Source of the DNA: Adineta ricciae
Lineage: Eukaryota; Rotifera; Eurotatoria; Adinetida; Adinetidae
Direction: 5' to 3'
Assembly (NCBI GenBank): GCA_905250025.1
Contig: CAJNOJ010000208.1
Location: 120,455 to 184,454 of the forward strand
Length of the DNA stretch: 64,000 nt
Shown here: positions 44,372 to 56,095 of the stretch, piece by piece
Position numbering within the stretch: the first letter of the stretch is position 1
Layout: each line of letters starts with the position of its first letter
Program-made: the position numbers and the translations under genes
Notes under the pieces: generated by a model
The model's input: the letters and a program-made list of their open reading frames with translations, nothing else
The model's database searches: none
Told to the model about the DNA's origin: nothing

Positions 44372-45787
44372 TCATGAACTCGGATGCGAATATTTGTGTC
44401 GGTGGTAATCACTCTTATCGTAACAACTTGAGCCATGTTTGCACGGGATCCGATGATCATTTATGTCCGCATGAGAATATTTCGCTCGATGATGTTGACC
44501 ACTGTTTCGAGTAGTAGTACTACTTTCCGGATGCAAAAATCTTGCTCGATGATAGTCGCTTCGATCATGACAACGCGCCCCATGCTTGCATGGTGTTCCA
44601 CCGGTAGAGCTACCAATTGAAGTCTTATCATCACTTAAATCAATTGATGAGTAATCCCAATTCTTTGCTTTTTGAACAATGCGTTTCGCTTGTTCGAAGC
44701 TGACTGGTTTATTCTCTTCTAATTTATAATCCATTTCAGCTGCTTTAGTATGAGAAACGGTGGGTATCAATTGTTGGTATTGTTGTTGAATGTCGGACAT
44801 ATCTGTACATTTCGCGTAGCATTCTTCGGCTGCTTTTGACGGTGTTCCAGCTTCATTTCTCATGCGATTAACAACGACGTTCTTTTCGGAAAAGATCTTC
44901 TGTAATCGTTTGGCTGCTTCATTGTCGTCAACTCCATCTCTAGCTGCCTTATGCACCTCCCGAGCAATGTCTCGCTTAGAACTATTCATAACTCGATCAA
45001 GCGATATTTCTTCGCGTACGCCGCCAATGATCATTTGTGCTAGTTTATTTGCATCTGCCATTGGAACATATTGTCCACCTGTGATGTGTGCAATAGCCAT
45101 GAAAAACTCACGATAAGGTACTACAATGGAAAAGATACCGATTGGAATAGTTTTCATACGATAAAATAAATTACCGATAGGTGGTTCGACACCGACAGTG
45201 TAGAGAGTGATGTTTTTTTCGACCATTTTCCGTGCAATGTTGAGTGAATCGTGACCAGCTGGACATCCACTGGGAAAACCATCTCCGGCTGCGACAAGAC
45301 CATGAGGTGGTGCGTCAGATATGAGAATGCAGATTTTAGCCGCATCGGAACGCCACGGAAGACTGAAAGCCTCATGAAGCGCGTCAGCCACAGCCTCTGG
45401 TCCATCACCACCACCTTGAGCAGAGCATTGTTCCAGCCATCCTTTCATTTCTGTCACTGTATTTGTAAAACTATGAACACGAGTTACAAATGTACTGTCC
45501 TGAAAGATATATAACGTATTGAATGTATAATCGTCATTATTTCATACAGACTTGAGGAGGATGATCACGATACTCGACGAGAGCAAGTCGTATAGTGACT
45601 TTCTCTTTGGCAATAATTTCATCAATAATCATACGAATGTTGTCTGTTGCACTTTTGATATACGAACCCATTGAACCAGTGCAATCCATCGCAAAGACAA
45701 GATCTAATCAAATTGTAGAATAATACAGTTCGTGTTCATCGTTTTTTTTCTTTCAGCCATACCGAGATTTGAATTATTAGTTGCCAT
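44372..45787 (-). CDS. VWA-domain protein with C-terminal PBZ zinc fingers
   Basis: Exons: 45787-45763 (MATNNSNL), 45703-45552, then 45499-44372, with introns of 59 and 52 nt. A 54-nt in-frame GT-AG segment at 45121-45174 is very likely a further intron, since removing it restores the usual VWA sequence before YREFFMAIAHITGG. The product is about 416 aa. The VWA domain has an intact MIDAS start (DLVFAMDCTGSMGS) and ISDAPPHG. A charged linker (~230-335) follows. The end has two PBZ fingers, PCKHGARCHDRSDYHRARFLHP and PCKHGSSCYDKSDYHRHKYSHP, with a degenerate one between (HHRAKYSHAD). PBZ fingers bind poly(ADP-ribose), so a nuclear or DNA-damage adaptor role is inferred. Present once because copy A leaves the window earlier. 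Confidence 0.8.
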
Positions 45788-47240
45788 TATTTAGTACGCT
45801 GCTTGTATTTTTTCACAAAGTCTAAAAGAAAAATTTAAGTTTTGTTCTGTTCTTCCTCGCTGGAAGAATGCGTAAATATACCAACATAAAAACAAATGAC
45901 TTACTGTCACACAACTGATGATAAGAATTCTCATTGTTACTGTTGCAAGAATCGAATTTTTCTTCTGATGTGGTTATGAAATCAATGTCACATGGTCGCC
46001 TTTGTTGCTCTTGCCAGAAAATAAAGCGAATGAAAAACATGTTAACATCGACTTTTAACGAGCAGAATTTTGTTTCAATTTCGACATCATAATAGTTCAT
46101 CGTAAATTGCTGATAGAGTGTATAGGTCAATCGCGACATCTACTCACAGGTCGACCGTTGTCGAACAAGTATTCCCGCAGGTCTATAGTGGAAATAGCTT
46201 ATCTTCTCTTCGGAATTTCCAAAAAAGAAACCATTTGACTAATGATCACAACCAATATGTGGATCATAAATTTGCGTCTAGAATACTCTCACGTTTATTT
46301 TGACTTAATCATGTCGGTGTCGAATAAACAAATATCCTCGCTGTTCAGATGGCGTGCAAAGTTTAACTAACTCTCCAGTGCATTCAGATTTGATCTTAGT
46401 GAAAGGTAATGAAAGTAAATAATATTACTTCGTCATTTCCCATGATCCTGTTGTGTGAAACTTTTGTTTAATTGCTTTTATAATCAGAATACGTTCGCAT
46501 TTGAAGAACAGAGAATATGCTGTGCAAGTAATAAGTGATCACCTTGTGATCAAAGTAACACACTCATGATTCAATGCTATATGATCACATCTTGAAAAAA
46601 CTTTCGAAATTGTTTTGGTCCTTCTTCAGATCTCATAAAATGTATACTCAAAAACATGCACGATCTACAAACTGCGACTTTCGTAGTTTGAAAAAATTCA
46701 AAAGCACACTATTAACCTGTTCGGCATTCAACTATTCGCCTTTTCCTAGGACACCAGGAATATTAAAGAAGGACGTTAAACGTCAGTCTTCCTATTTTGC
46801 TTCCTTGTGACCTAACATAACTCATCGATGCATATTCTCTTCTTTCAGGCATATGTATCACTACAAAAAGTACTCAATTTAGTTTATTTTAGTTCTGTAA
46901 AAAATCAACTTCATATAGCTACCCATTCAAGCATGCTCGTGAACAACAGATACCGTGATGCAAGTAATGACTGTGATACACATCGTCTGATAAGTAAACA
47001 TCACGTAAAGCAACAGTCATAGCAATAAATATCCCCCAATTAAAAAAACTAGATACTTCCAATGATATCATCGACGCAATGTTGATCCAAAACTCTGCGT
47101 AGTTTTTGAATACTATCTATGATCACATCTTCTACATTGATCCCTCACATCGAGAACCTTGCTTCGCCTGAGGAAAAGTCAAACAATGTTAATAAAACTG
47201 AGCAAAACATCACGCACGAATTTCCCTCATAATCCCTATG
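45788..47240. other. Intergenic between VWA-PBZ gene and satellite, no supported gene
   Basis: A minus-strand 105-codon frame (45822-46139) could be read as an upstream exon but lacks domain signal or clear splice links. Other frames are short. Sequence near 46490-47170 is rich in GATCAC motifs related to the satellite unit downstream. Confidence 0.4.
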
Positions 47241-48595
47241 TTCAAGTGTGATGCTCACTTGCAAGTGAACACTGCCAGTTGATCACATCATCCACCATCA
47301 CATCACAAATCAATCATTCTCATCATCACTCTGTTCAAGTGTGATGCTCACTTGCAAGTGAACACTGCCAGTTGATCACATCATCCACCATCACATCACA
47401 AATCAATCATTCTGAAGATCACTCTGTTCAAGTGTGATGCTCACTTGCAAGTGAACACTGCCAGTTGATCACATCATCCACCATCACATCACAAATCAAT
47501 CATTCTCATCATCACTCTGTTCAAGTGTGATGCTCACTTGCAAGTGAACACTGCCAGTTGATCACATCATCCACTATCACATGGAACATGGGTAGATGAT
47601 ACGACCACATTTTTCACATTTAATGCTCTATGCATAAATACAATCATCAGCCAGTGCGTTCAGCAACTAGCTCACATCATTCACCATCACATCACAAATC
47701 AATCATTCTCACCATCGCTCTGTTCAAGTGTGATGCTCACTTGCAAGTGAACACTGCCAGTTGATCACATCATCCACCATCACATCACAAATCAGTCATT
47801 CTCATCGTCACTCTGTTCAAGTGTGATGCTCTCTTCCAAGTGTACACTGCCAGTTGACCACATCATCCACCATCACATCACAAATCAATCATTGTGAGGA
47901 TCACTCTGTTCAAGTGTGACGGTCACTTGCAAGTGGACACTGCCAGTTGATCACATCAGCCACCATCGCATCACAAATCAATCATTCTGAATATCACTCT
48001 GTTCAAGTGTGATGCTCACCTGGAAGTGAACACTGCCAGTTGACCACATCATTCACCATCACATCATAAATCAATCATTGCGAGGATCACTCTTTTCAAG
48101 TGTGATGCTCACCTGGAAGTGAACACTGCCAGTTGACCACATCATTCACCATCACATGATAAATCAATCATTCTGAATATCACTCTGTTCAAGTGTGATG
48201 CTCACCTGGAAGTGAACACTGGCACTTGACCACATCATCCACCATCACATCACAAATCAATCATTCTCATGATCACTCTCTTCAAGTGTGATGCTCACTT
48301 GCAAGTGAACACTGCCAGTTGATCACATCATCCACTATCACATCACAAATCAATCATTCTCATGATCACTCTCTTCAAGTGTGATGCTCACTTGCAAGTG
48401 AACACTGCCAGTTGATCACATCATCCACTATCACATCACAAATCAATCATTCTCATGATCACTCTCTTCAAGTGTGATGCTCACTTGCAAGTGAACACTG
48501 CCAGTTGATCACATCATCCACTATCACATCACAAATCAATCATTCTCATGATCACTCTCTTCAAGTGTGATGCTCACTTGCAAGTGAACACTGCC
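47241..48595. repeat. 93-bp tandem satellite array (about 14 units) ending at a gap
   Basis: Units beginning TTCAAGTGTGATG recur every 93 bp at 47241, 47334, 47427, 47520, then 47723, 47816, 47909, 48002, 48095, 48188, 48281, 48374, 48467 and 48560. A degenerate segment (47580-47690) breaks the period once. Each unit contains the perfect 14-bp palindrome TCACTTGCAAGTGA (variant TCACCTGGAAGTGA in four units) and several GATCACATCATCCA blocks. The last four units are nearly identical, suggesting recent amplification. The array runs into the N, so its true length is unknown. Confidence 0.9.
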
Positions 48596-48596
48596 N
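48596..48596. other. Single-N assembly gap between satellite and PHB depolymerase interior
   Basis: The satellite stops mid-unit, and the next base is inside the second exon of the PHB depolymerase (equivalent to 24625 in copy B). Confidence 0.9.
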
Positions 48597-49198
48597 ATCA
48601 ATTCCCCATCGTTTTTATCAACAGGAGAAAACGCTAGTTCAGCGATAACACAATGGCTTGGCAAAAGCATGGCTATCCACTATCCAACTAGTTGGGAGCG
48701 ATCGGTCAAAGGTTTCTTCAATCAAGCCATGCCGGATGTAACCATTCCATTGAAAGAGAAAACGCAAGCACGAAGCTTATCGGCTAGTCTCGACGAACAA
48801 GGTTTCGTTTATTTTCCATCTGCTTGCACCAATGGTGAAAAATGTCCAATTCATGTTGCTTTACACGGATGTCAACAAGGTTTCTATTTTTCGAACTTCC
48901 AGTGAATCCTTTCACTGTCTTTTTTCTTTTTTCTTTTCATATAGGAAAATACTACGTCGATGATGTCTTTGCTGTCAAAGCAGGTTATCTCGAAGTAGCT
49001 GAACTCAACAACATCATTGTTATTTTTCCTCAAGTTGCCCGCTCACTTGCTCTTCCCACAAATCCAATGGGTTGTTGGGATTGGTGGGGATATAGTTCCG
49101 TATATTATGCTACTAAAGGTGCCCCACAAATGGCTGCTGTCAAGCAAATGATCGACACTGTTCGCATGATTAACAACGCTTTTGTTATTGCTAAATAA
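48597..49198 (+). CDS. PHB depolymerase-like esterase, 3' part (copy A)
   Basis: Continuation of the copy A gene started at 16563. It has the end of exon 2 (to 48879, with [13 protein letters not shown]), a 65-nt intron (48880-48944), and exon 3 with [11 protein letters not shown] up to a stop at 49198. The intron is 4 nt longer than in copy B (an extra T-rich stretch). Only about 233 bp (24392-24624 of copy B) are missing between 17015 and 48597. Confidence 0.85.
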
Positions 49199-49440
49199 TA
49201 TAGGTCGATGTTTTATTTCTGAGAATAACTCATTCAATAAACACTTGCAGTAACCTTTCATATGCGACTTAAACTAGTCATCTCAATTTCATTTAGTCAT
49301 GTAAAACAAAACTGATAAAAGATTTTATAATGTTATTTATCTTAAGCAAACACGTGCGAGGAATAGATTTTAGTGAGAAGACAAAAAGATGATCTTGCCA
49401 TGCGCTGAATATTCAGACACTTAGAGAATCATCATAAAGA

Positions 49441-50328
49441 ATGATTAAACTGCATCGGACATACCCTATATGGCTTCATTTACTTCATCTAACCTATCAT
49501 ACGAGTTTGTTTCTATACCAGGTAGTTGGCTTTAGTACTTCATTTCAATCATCGACGAATTCGATCAGTACAGGTGAAGTCAACGGGCCCGGATGGCGTT
49601 TTCGTTATGTGACAACGTGGATTCTATCTGTACTATCCATATACATCATTGCAGCTCTCCTCTATGATATACTTCTTATTCTGCGCGGCCTGAACGATGC
49701 GATAATCAAACAATTTCGAATTCATCTCGATCGATTCTATTGTTTAATGTTTTCAACTAGTGTAGGCATGGGATTTTTCTTTCATTTATTATTCTTCTTT
49801 AACTGCATCAGTAATCATCACCACTGTCCAAAGTATACAGATCCATTATTCTTTATTCATTTAATGCCATTCTGGTACGGCCTAGCTGAATTTTTATTTG
49901 TCCCTCATGATACAAAACGTGACATAAAAACCACACCGATTCTTGTTTTCATCTTCTGCTTTATTTACTTCATTAACTATTGGTTGTTCGTAGCGCAAAC
50001 GCATGGACATCATCCATACGGCGATCCATGGCCAATCTGGCAGTGGTTTGTGTACTTTTGTTTTCCATTAGGAATGTTAGCATTACGACTAATGGCAATC
50101 ATACGTCGACGATTGTTTTACAAGAGAGGATTACGTTCGCCATGCATTTATCCACAAAATGAACTCTATGCGAATCCTTGGATAGGGTGGCATTTCGATT
50201 ATTCCCGCTTGGATCAATCCGAAATGCAATCAATCAACTGGAAGGCAATTGGCGCGATGAGTGGAATATTGTTCACTCTGATATCTATTTGGAATCTTGT
50301 TTATCTAGTTTCATCTGGATCAAAGTGA
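49441..50328 (+). CDS. AIG1/ADTRP-like multi-pass membrane hydrolase, copy A
   Basis: 295 residues; one extra His in the loop (SNHHHCPKY versus NNHHCPKY), otherwise collinear with the 25464 copy and with the same helices and the HLMPFWYGLAEF region. No stops. Spacing to the upstream esterase (242 bp) and to the downstream receiver-like gene is kept. Confidence 0.6.
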   Translation: MIKLHRTYPIWLHLLHLTYHTSLFLYQVVGFSTSFQSSTNSISTGEVNGPGWRFRYVTTWILSVLSIYIIAALLYDILLILRGLNDAIIKQFRIHLDRFYCLMFSTSVGMGFFFHLLFFFNCISNHHHCPKYTDPLFFIHLMPFWYGLAEFLFVPHDTKRDIKTTPILVFIFCFIYFINYWLFVAQTHGHHPYGDPWPIWQWFVYFCFPLGMLALRLMAIIRRRLFYKRGLRSPCIYPQNELYANPWIGWHFDYSRLDQSEMQSINWKAIGAMSGILFTLISIWNLVYLVSSGSK

Positions 50329-50555
50329 AAGTATATCACGAGAAAAATAAAACAGATTGCATGACATATTTTTTGCTTCATTCCTAATGAAAGTGCGCCA
50401 TCTATTATCTACATCTTACAGTGATGTAAATACCAGACCAATAGAATCCTCTGGTTGAGATATTAGGTATTTTCCTTTTCAATTTCAATTAAAAGATTGT
50501 ATAGATTTCTGTCTTTCATGAAGCATCTTTATTCGTAGTCTTTGTTTACATACAA

Positions 50556-51377
50556 ATGGCAACGCCTGTTCTAGACTTACCCTTGAGTCATGATGATGAA
50601 GAACCCAATCACATTATATTTTGGCTTGACCAAGGTATTGGCCTTCCCACAGAATATACACATTTGAAAAAGGCGTTTGGTAGTAACACTGATCCGCGTC
50701 ATGAAACTTTCACTATGCTCAACGATAAAGATTACGACGAATTACTTGATTCTAAAGAACCTGTTACCGTGCTATTCGGAGGTGTACAATTCCTTTTACA
50801 AGCATTTGTCGACGAAAATTCTTGCTTGGAAGCCTTTGAAGTAAATCAAAACAAACGAATCTTCTTTATCACATCTGGTTCCCTCGGTCAGAAGGCCGTT
50901 CCGAGAATTATTGAAAGCTACCGCAATGTCTTTACCGATCCTATTACTAATAAACCATACCATTCGGTCTATATTTTCTGTGGCATTATTGATAATCATG
51001 TGGATTGGGCAATGGAATATTATGAATACATTCAAATGTTTGACTTCGATAGAGATTTACTACAACGAATGACACATGATATTGCTGATTACTTCTTTGA
51101 ACGAGGTCGACGGATACTCGAAGACATTGAACCAAAAGATCCTCTTAAATACTTATATTGGGCAAAGCGACTCTATCATCGATTCGACAAGTTAGAAGCA
51201 GATATTGATACAGATAATCCTCGACCAGTGAGACCGAGCAAAGACACACGAAAAATTATAGATTTCATCGAAAAAGTTGAATCAGAGAAGTGTGCAAACA
51301 AGGCTGACGAAGACGCTCCAACCAATGATGGTGGCGACGATTCTGATACGCCATATGGTGAATCATCTGATTACTGA
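50556..51377 (+). CDS. Small receiver-like rotifer protein, copy A
   Basis: 273 residues, collinear with the 26576 gene. FFITSGSLGQKAVPRI and the MFDFDRDLLQRM helix are conserved, and changes cluster in the first 15 residues and the acidic tail. The start ATG is the same; upstream of it the frame is closed here, which fixes the start in both copies. Confidence 0.65.
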   Translation: MATPVLDLPLSHDDEEPNHIIFWLDQGIGLPTEYTHLKKAFGSNTDPRHETFTMLNDKDYDELLDSKEPVTVLFGGVQFLLQAFVDENSCLEAFEVNQNKRIFFITSGSLGQKAVPRIIESYRNVFTDPITNKPYHSVYIFCGIIDNHVDWAMEYYEYIQMFDFDRDLLQRMTHDIADYFFERGRRILEDIEPKDPLKYLYWAKRLYHRFDKLEADIDTDNPRPVRPSKDTRKIIDFIEKVESEKCANKADEDAPTNDGGDDSDTPYGESSDY

Positions 51378-52693
51378 TTCTGTCTTGTCTTAGGTTGGAT
51401 TGTTTTGCCAAGTGTTGTAATAAAATTTTTCATAGCTTTCACGTTTCTACGTTGCAACGAGTTCTTTTATCATATCAACATTGAGATTCCATGCAGTACG
51501 AGAGAGATATGAGACACAAATGTAGTTATTTGCGAGATAACTTTAAAAAATTCACATATACTAAAAAGTACATGTCAAGAATCACCAATTGAATGAATAT
51601 TTATTCGTACTTTTGGGATAGATTTTCTATAGATAATCGGATCAACTTCTATTATTTGCTTGACAGAGAAAAAGTAAGGTAAATTAATCAAAATTGTTGT
51701 ATTACTATGTCGCACCATACTTTAACAGAAAATTATACTACTGTTGAGAAGACAAAATGTCATGAATTCAGTGTCTATACAACAACGCATGGATTACCGT
51801 GTGTTGTTCTTAATGACAGCTTGCTTCGATAGCTTTTGCATCGCTTATGACTTATTTCACAACGTTTCTCTGCCTTCGCTCTATGCAATACTAGCACATT
51901 GCGTTTGAATCGATGTTCCATGTACAGTCGCAGATTTCCTTCCGGTCATCACAAAAAAATATGGTCACTGTTACATACTCAATGGTAAAATGATGAGTGC
52001 AAGTGCTGATAGTATTCGGGATGGAACATAGTATGGATGTATAGAAGAGCTTGATTTAAGTCTTTATGCGCAGAGTCATTGGTATATTCCGGTTCTAGTA
52101 CATGGTAACGCTCAAGTTCCATTGGTAGGTACGTGTGGTTTTGATTGTATCCCTGGGCAAAAGCGTACATTCATTCCATCTCCGTATACAATATGGCAGC
52201 GAAAATGTTGAAGTCTGGGCGTAACCCATGTTCGAATTTTGATTATCCATACTTGCAAAGTTTTTGTCTGAAATTGTAATTGTTGTAAAACAAACCGCAT
52301 TTAAAATTTATATTTGGTGTGCTTCAGTAGTGTCCACCTTGGATACGTAAATCTGGCTTATTGGCACTCTCGCAAGATTATTTGACCAAACAGAACAGAT
52401 GCTTTTGTTGCTCTACTATACAATCGATCTAACCTTTGTCCACGTAACGCAACAACAACGCTCATCTCAATGCTGATGGATTCGAAGGACGATCGTCGTA
52501 TCAATCGTAAAATTTATTGTTAAAAAATCTTCATTGATAACACTGATAGAATGGTAATGACTCGGTATAAAAAAAACTAGTCGAACAATCAACGATTCCT
52601 TATCCTTTCGATTGATACGGTATCAACGTCTTCAATTCGATCAAAAATCAAACAATATCTACTCCGATAAGAACGTCAAAAAAGTTTCAGTAC
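51378..52693. pseudogene. Decayed gene remnant and flanks, copy A
   Basis: 51707-52224 matches the remnant at 27702-28365 but with large internal deletions (about 51830-51905 versus 27830-28090) and extra sequence near 52020-52080. The VPLVGTCGFDCIPGQ segment is still readable. The rest is intergenic. Confidence 0.45.
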
Positions 52694-52975
52694 TTAAATG
52701 GTAAAAAATAAATTGAATAAACTAATAATGGGAATTGAGAACATTGTTGTTGATAAAGCATTACCAGTGCTGCAAGTTGCAGTTACTGAGTTTGCACTTG
52801 CGCAAGCACTCGTATACGTACTCCTACAGTAGGAGACGTGACAATTTGAGCATAAAACTGTCGAGGTACCTGAAACAGAGCCACCACAGGTGCAAGTACA
52901 AACACCAGTATTCACCGGCATAATAAACAATCCCATGAGAAATGTAAGTAGTATTATACTCGTCAATGTATTCAT
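52694..52975 (-). CDS. Small Cys/Ser/Thr-rich secreted peptide, copy A (intact start)
   Basis: 93 residues starting MNTLTSIILLTFLMGLF, a clear signal peptide. The Cys-rich core and hydrophobic C-terminal tail match the 28845 copy with few changes. The ATG at 52975 is present here and mutated in the other copy, so this is the expressed-looking allele. Confidence 0.65.
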   Translation of the reverse strand: MNTLTSIILLTFLMGLFIMPVNTGVCTCTCGGSVSGTSTVLCSNCHVSYCRSTYTSACASANSVTATCSTGNALSTTMFSIPIISLFNLFFTI

Positions 52976-53335
52976 CCAGAATTGATATATATCGAACAGA
53001 ATTACACTTTTAATTTATAGGCATTCTTTTTCTGTCAAGATTTGTCTTCCAATACCATAGTAACACTACTCTCATATAGAGAAGAACATCGAAATGAAGC
53101 GAAGACAAGCCTTTCAAAAAATTGTGACTATTATTATGCAAACGACTCTCATGTAAATCATTGTCTAAAAAAGCATGTGTGTTCGTCGCTTCTTATCTAT
53201 GTACTCGCGTAATGGACTTCGTTCTGATAACAAAAACGCATCGGCATGTTCGTATTTAACCCATAGAATAAAAGTGCATTTGAAGAATATCATCGTTTGT
53301 GTATTTTCTTTTCTTTCGTTCTTCAAATTTATCGA

Positions 53336-54001
53336 ATGTTTATTCACGGACATATCGAAGACGCCTCTTCTCTTTTACATCAAACTTTAGTACCATACTA
53401 CGGACCAGATTTACCACATCCATCAACATATTTAATATTCGATGGCGAAACTGCTGAATTACTCGATGACCAAATTGCACGTCTATTAGCATCGTACTCT
53501 GTTGATATCAACCATGGTTTCGTTCCTTCTCCAGATCCATTGGATCAGTTACCGCTTTCAAGTAAATTTGGATGTTGGGAGGTCATTATGAAGGATTTAT
53601 CGGGATATTTACATGCTAGAAATGTTCGCTCAACAATTCTTTCCCAGTTAGAAGTCATTCCCATTGAACAAGATGATTTACTCGACGAACGCGAATTACA
53701 ACGTGCATTACTCGTTCTTGCCATGTTAAGCCATGCTTTTGTCTGGGGTGAACAACCGGTTAGTACGTACATACCTGCATGTTTAGCTGTTCCGTGGGTG
53801 GAAGTAACAAGAAAAGCCTGCCGACTACCTATGCTGACACATTCATTAATGGTATTATCCAACTGGAAACGATTTGACGTGAATAAACAGATTGAATTCG
53901 GAAATATTGCGTTGTTAAATGGTTTTCTATCTGGAACAGACGAAGCAAATTTTTATTTAGTTACCATTGAATTAGAAGATCGCGGCGGCAAAGCTCTAAA
54001 A
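53336..54001 (+). CDS. IDO: Indoleamine 2,3-dioxygenase, N-terminal half (copy A, cut by gap)
   Basis: 222 codons from the ATG at 53336 to the N, matching residues 1-222 of the complete enzyme through FLSGTDEANFYLV. The heme-ligand half is missing in the gap, which corresponds to about 1057 bp of copy B (30172-31228). This is an assembly loss, not a truncated gene. Confidence 0.88.
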
Positions 54002-54002
54002 N
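54002..54002. other. Single-N assembly gap between IDO and WxxW genes
   Basis: Left flank matches copy B up to 30171 and right flank from 31229, so roughly 1057 bp are missing. Confidence 0.9.
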
Positions 54003-54107
54003 ATTACTACCAGTACAAGAACCCTGTGTAAACGTCGAAGGATCGAAAATACCTTGAGATGCAACACTATTGAATAGAAGAATCGCGAACAAGGTAATGA
54101 AAAACAT
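54003..54107 (-). CDS. WxxW-domain secreted protein, N-terminal part (copy A, cut by gap)
   Basis: The first 35 codons from the ATG at 54107: the same signal peptide and the SFTQGSCTGS-type start of the mature protein as the 30883-31333 gene. The WxxW core is lost in the gap. Confidence 0.75.
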
Positions 54108-56095
54108 TGCCTTCTCTTTTCTCAATTGATATTATTGAGTTAGATTATTGTTGATCGAATCGAAACAATACTGTGAAAAGGAACGGATTCAAATAGGAGG
54201 CAAACTAAGCCTTTTCTTTTCATTGTATAAGCTTTACAAGATGATTGAAATCCGAGAGGTTATTGACGAAAATAGTATTCGAATGTTTTTCTTCCTACGC
54301 TTCGCTCTTTGACAATTAAAATGTATCCATTTGAAGCGAATAAGTCATCGAATAACAAAAAAAGTACATGAATATCAGGTCTATTGATTGATATTTATTC
54401 GACACAGTGATTAATACTAACACATAAAAGGACATCGTTAAGAATGACACGATTTTCAAAGTATTATCCTCAATAAACGCCAATCTAAATGCTAATGTAT
54501 GACTCATAATCCTTCTCGTTTTGTTTTTCTGATAAATCCGTCAAAAAGAGCATTCACATGTGCAAAACTTGATTGTTCGTTTTTGAACAGAGCTGATTTT
54601 TCCTTATGCTTCCCATAAACTTTAACCAGAAAAGTACTCAAAATACGAAGCATTGAAATGTCAAAATGTTTGACGTTTCAACATTTCTTTCGGACATCCC
54701 ATAATAAGAGAACAAAACTACTGATTTATACGTTATCGTTTACAGTTTAGTTGTCTTTTCAGTACATGGTAATTGTGTTTAACTTTATTTGAAAGTATAA
54801 TTAAGTGAGAAAATGTGCCAATGTTTTCATCAAAGACTTCATTTGTCGGAATTGTACACGATTAACAAACGAGACGCTAAAATCAAGTTTTGAATGAGTT
54901 GCAACCTTTCCATCGTTAGTTTTGCTTCGAAAGCTGTGGTTAAAATTTTTTTTCTAGTTCAGATATTAGGGATCGCGTGCTGCTGTTAAGCAAATACGGA
55001 AATCGAAACGAACTAGATCAACACATGTATCTTCTATTGCTGAGAGTTTTAATGAGATCATGTACGATGAATACGATACGCTTTGGAGGAGAAGAAAGAC
55101 GTTTCATCTTTATACCACTGATCGTTACTTGCGTAACTGGTTCCGACGATGATAAAAAGTGATACATTAGGTTTAGAATTCTACAGTCTCTCTTCGTACA
55201 CTTAATGAATTATGATCAGCAATTAATGGAGCACAGACCAATTTGTTCTCGTTTGTTGGTAATTCATACGAAAAGTGTGCTAAATGGTTTTTATACTAAA
55301 AACATTTTGCTTGTTAGAAGCGTATGGTGTGTCCGCAACACAGTCGATAGCTATCATAACAGTAAAAGCAAACGGTGGAACACGAGGAACTGGTAATAGG
55401 TATCTATTCCAAACGGACAGTTCGAAGTTCAACACCGATATCCCTAGTTTTATACACAAACGAAAACGATTTTGTGCCTAGAATGATAGAACGTTTACAT
55501 ATCAAACAGAAAATACATCACTTCGCACTGGATAGGTCTAAAAGGCAGTTAGAAATCTAGCTGAAAATTTTATCTCTTTCTAACAAGGCGCATTAACTAC
55601 AACACGATGAACAAAAACTGAAGCTAAAAACTTTCTACCAAGAAATACTGGATCGAGCGGAACAGTTTCATTCGCAACAGTAAGTATCTTAACAACAGAT
55701 AGTGGTTAGTTCGTAGGTCCAATCATACTTATTCCATCGATCTATATATTACCATGAACGATAACTAATACATGTACTTTTATAAGACAGACATGCATTC
55801 TATTATTTCGTAGTGGTCTTCTTCTTCTTTTGATTGTTAGTTAGATGATGTTGAGTAATCACAAATAGTTTGACAGGACATTTCACGACGATGAAGCCAA
55901 CGTTACTTCTTTTTTCGAAAAAATGGACTTTTTGATACAAAGATCAAATATTCAAGTAACCACTGATTATTTTGTGTATTTATCGTTATCAAACATGACA
56001 AGCAGAAAAGACATCATATAAAATCTTACCCTTCTTTTTTGAATGTCAGATATTGTGCTATATCACCATCACCATATATTCAACAAGAGCAAAAA
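54108..56095. other. Gene-poor region, copy A
   Basis: Collinear with 31334-33926 but about 600 bp shorter through several deletions (for example near 54960-55010 and before 55920). No gene. The SFIHKRKRFCA frame end is conserved at 55284-55481. Confidence 0.45.

Noticed and set aside
45822-46139. 105-codon ORF as an upstream exon of the VWA-PBZ gene
   Set aside because: The VWA gene already has a good ATG-starting first exon at 45787, and no splice pair links them.
47241-48595. CRISPR array
   Set aside because: The repeats are whole 93-bp tandem units without unique spacers, there is no cas gene, and the context is eukaryotic.
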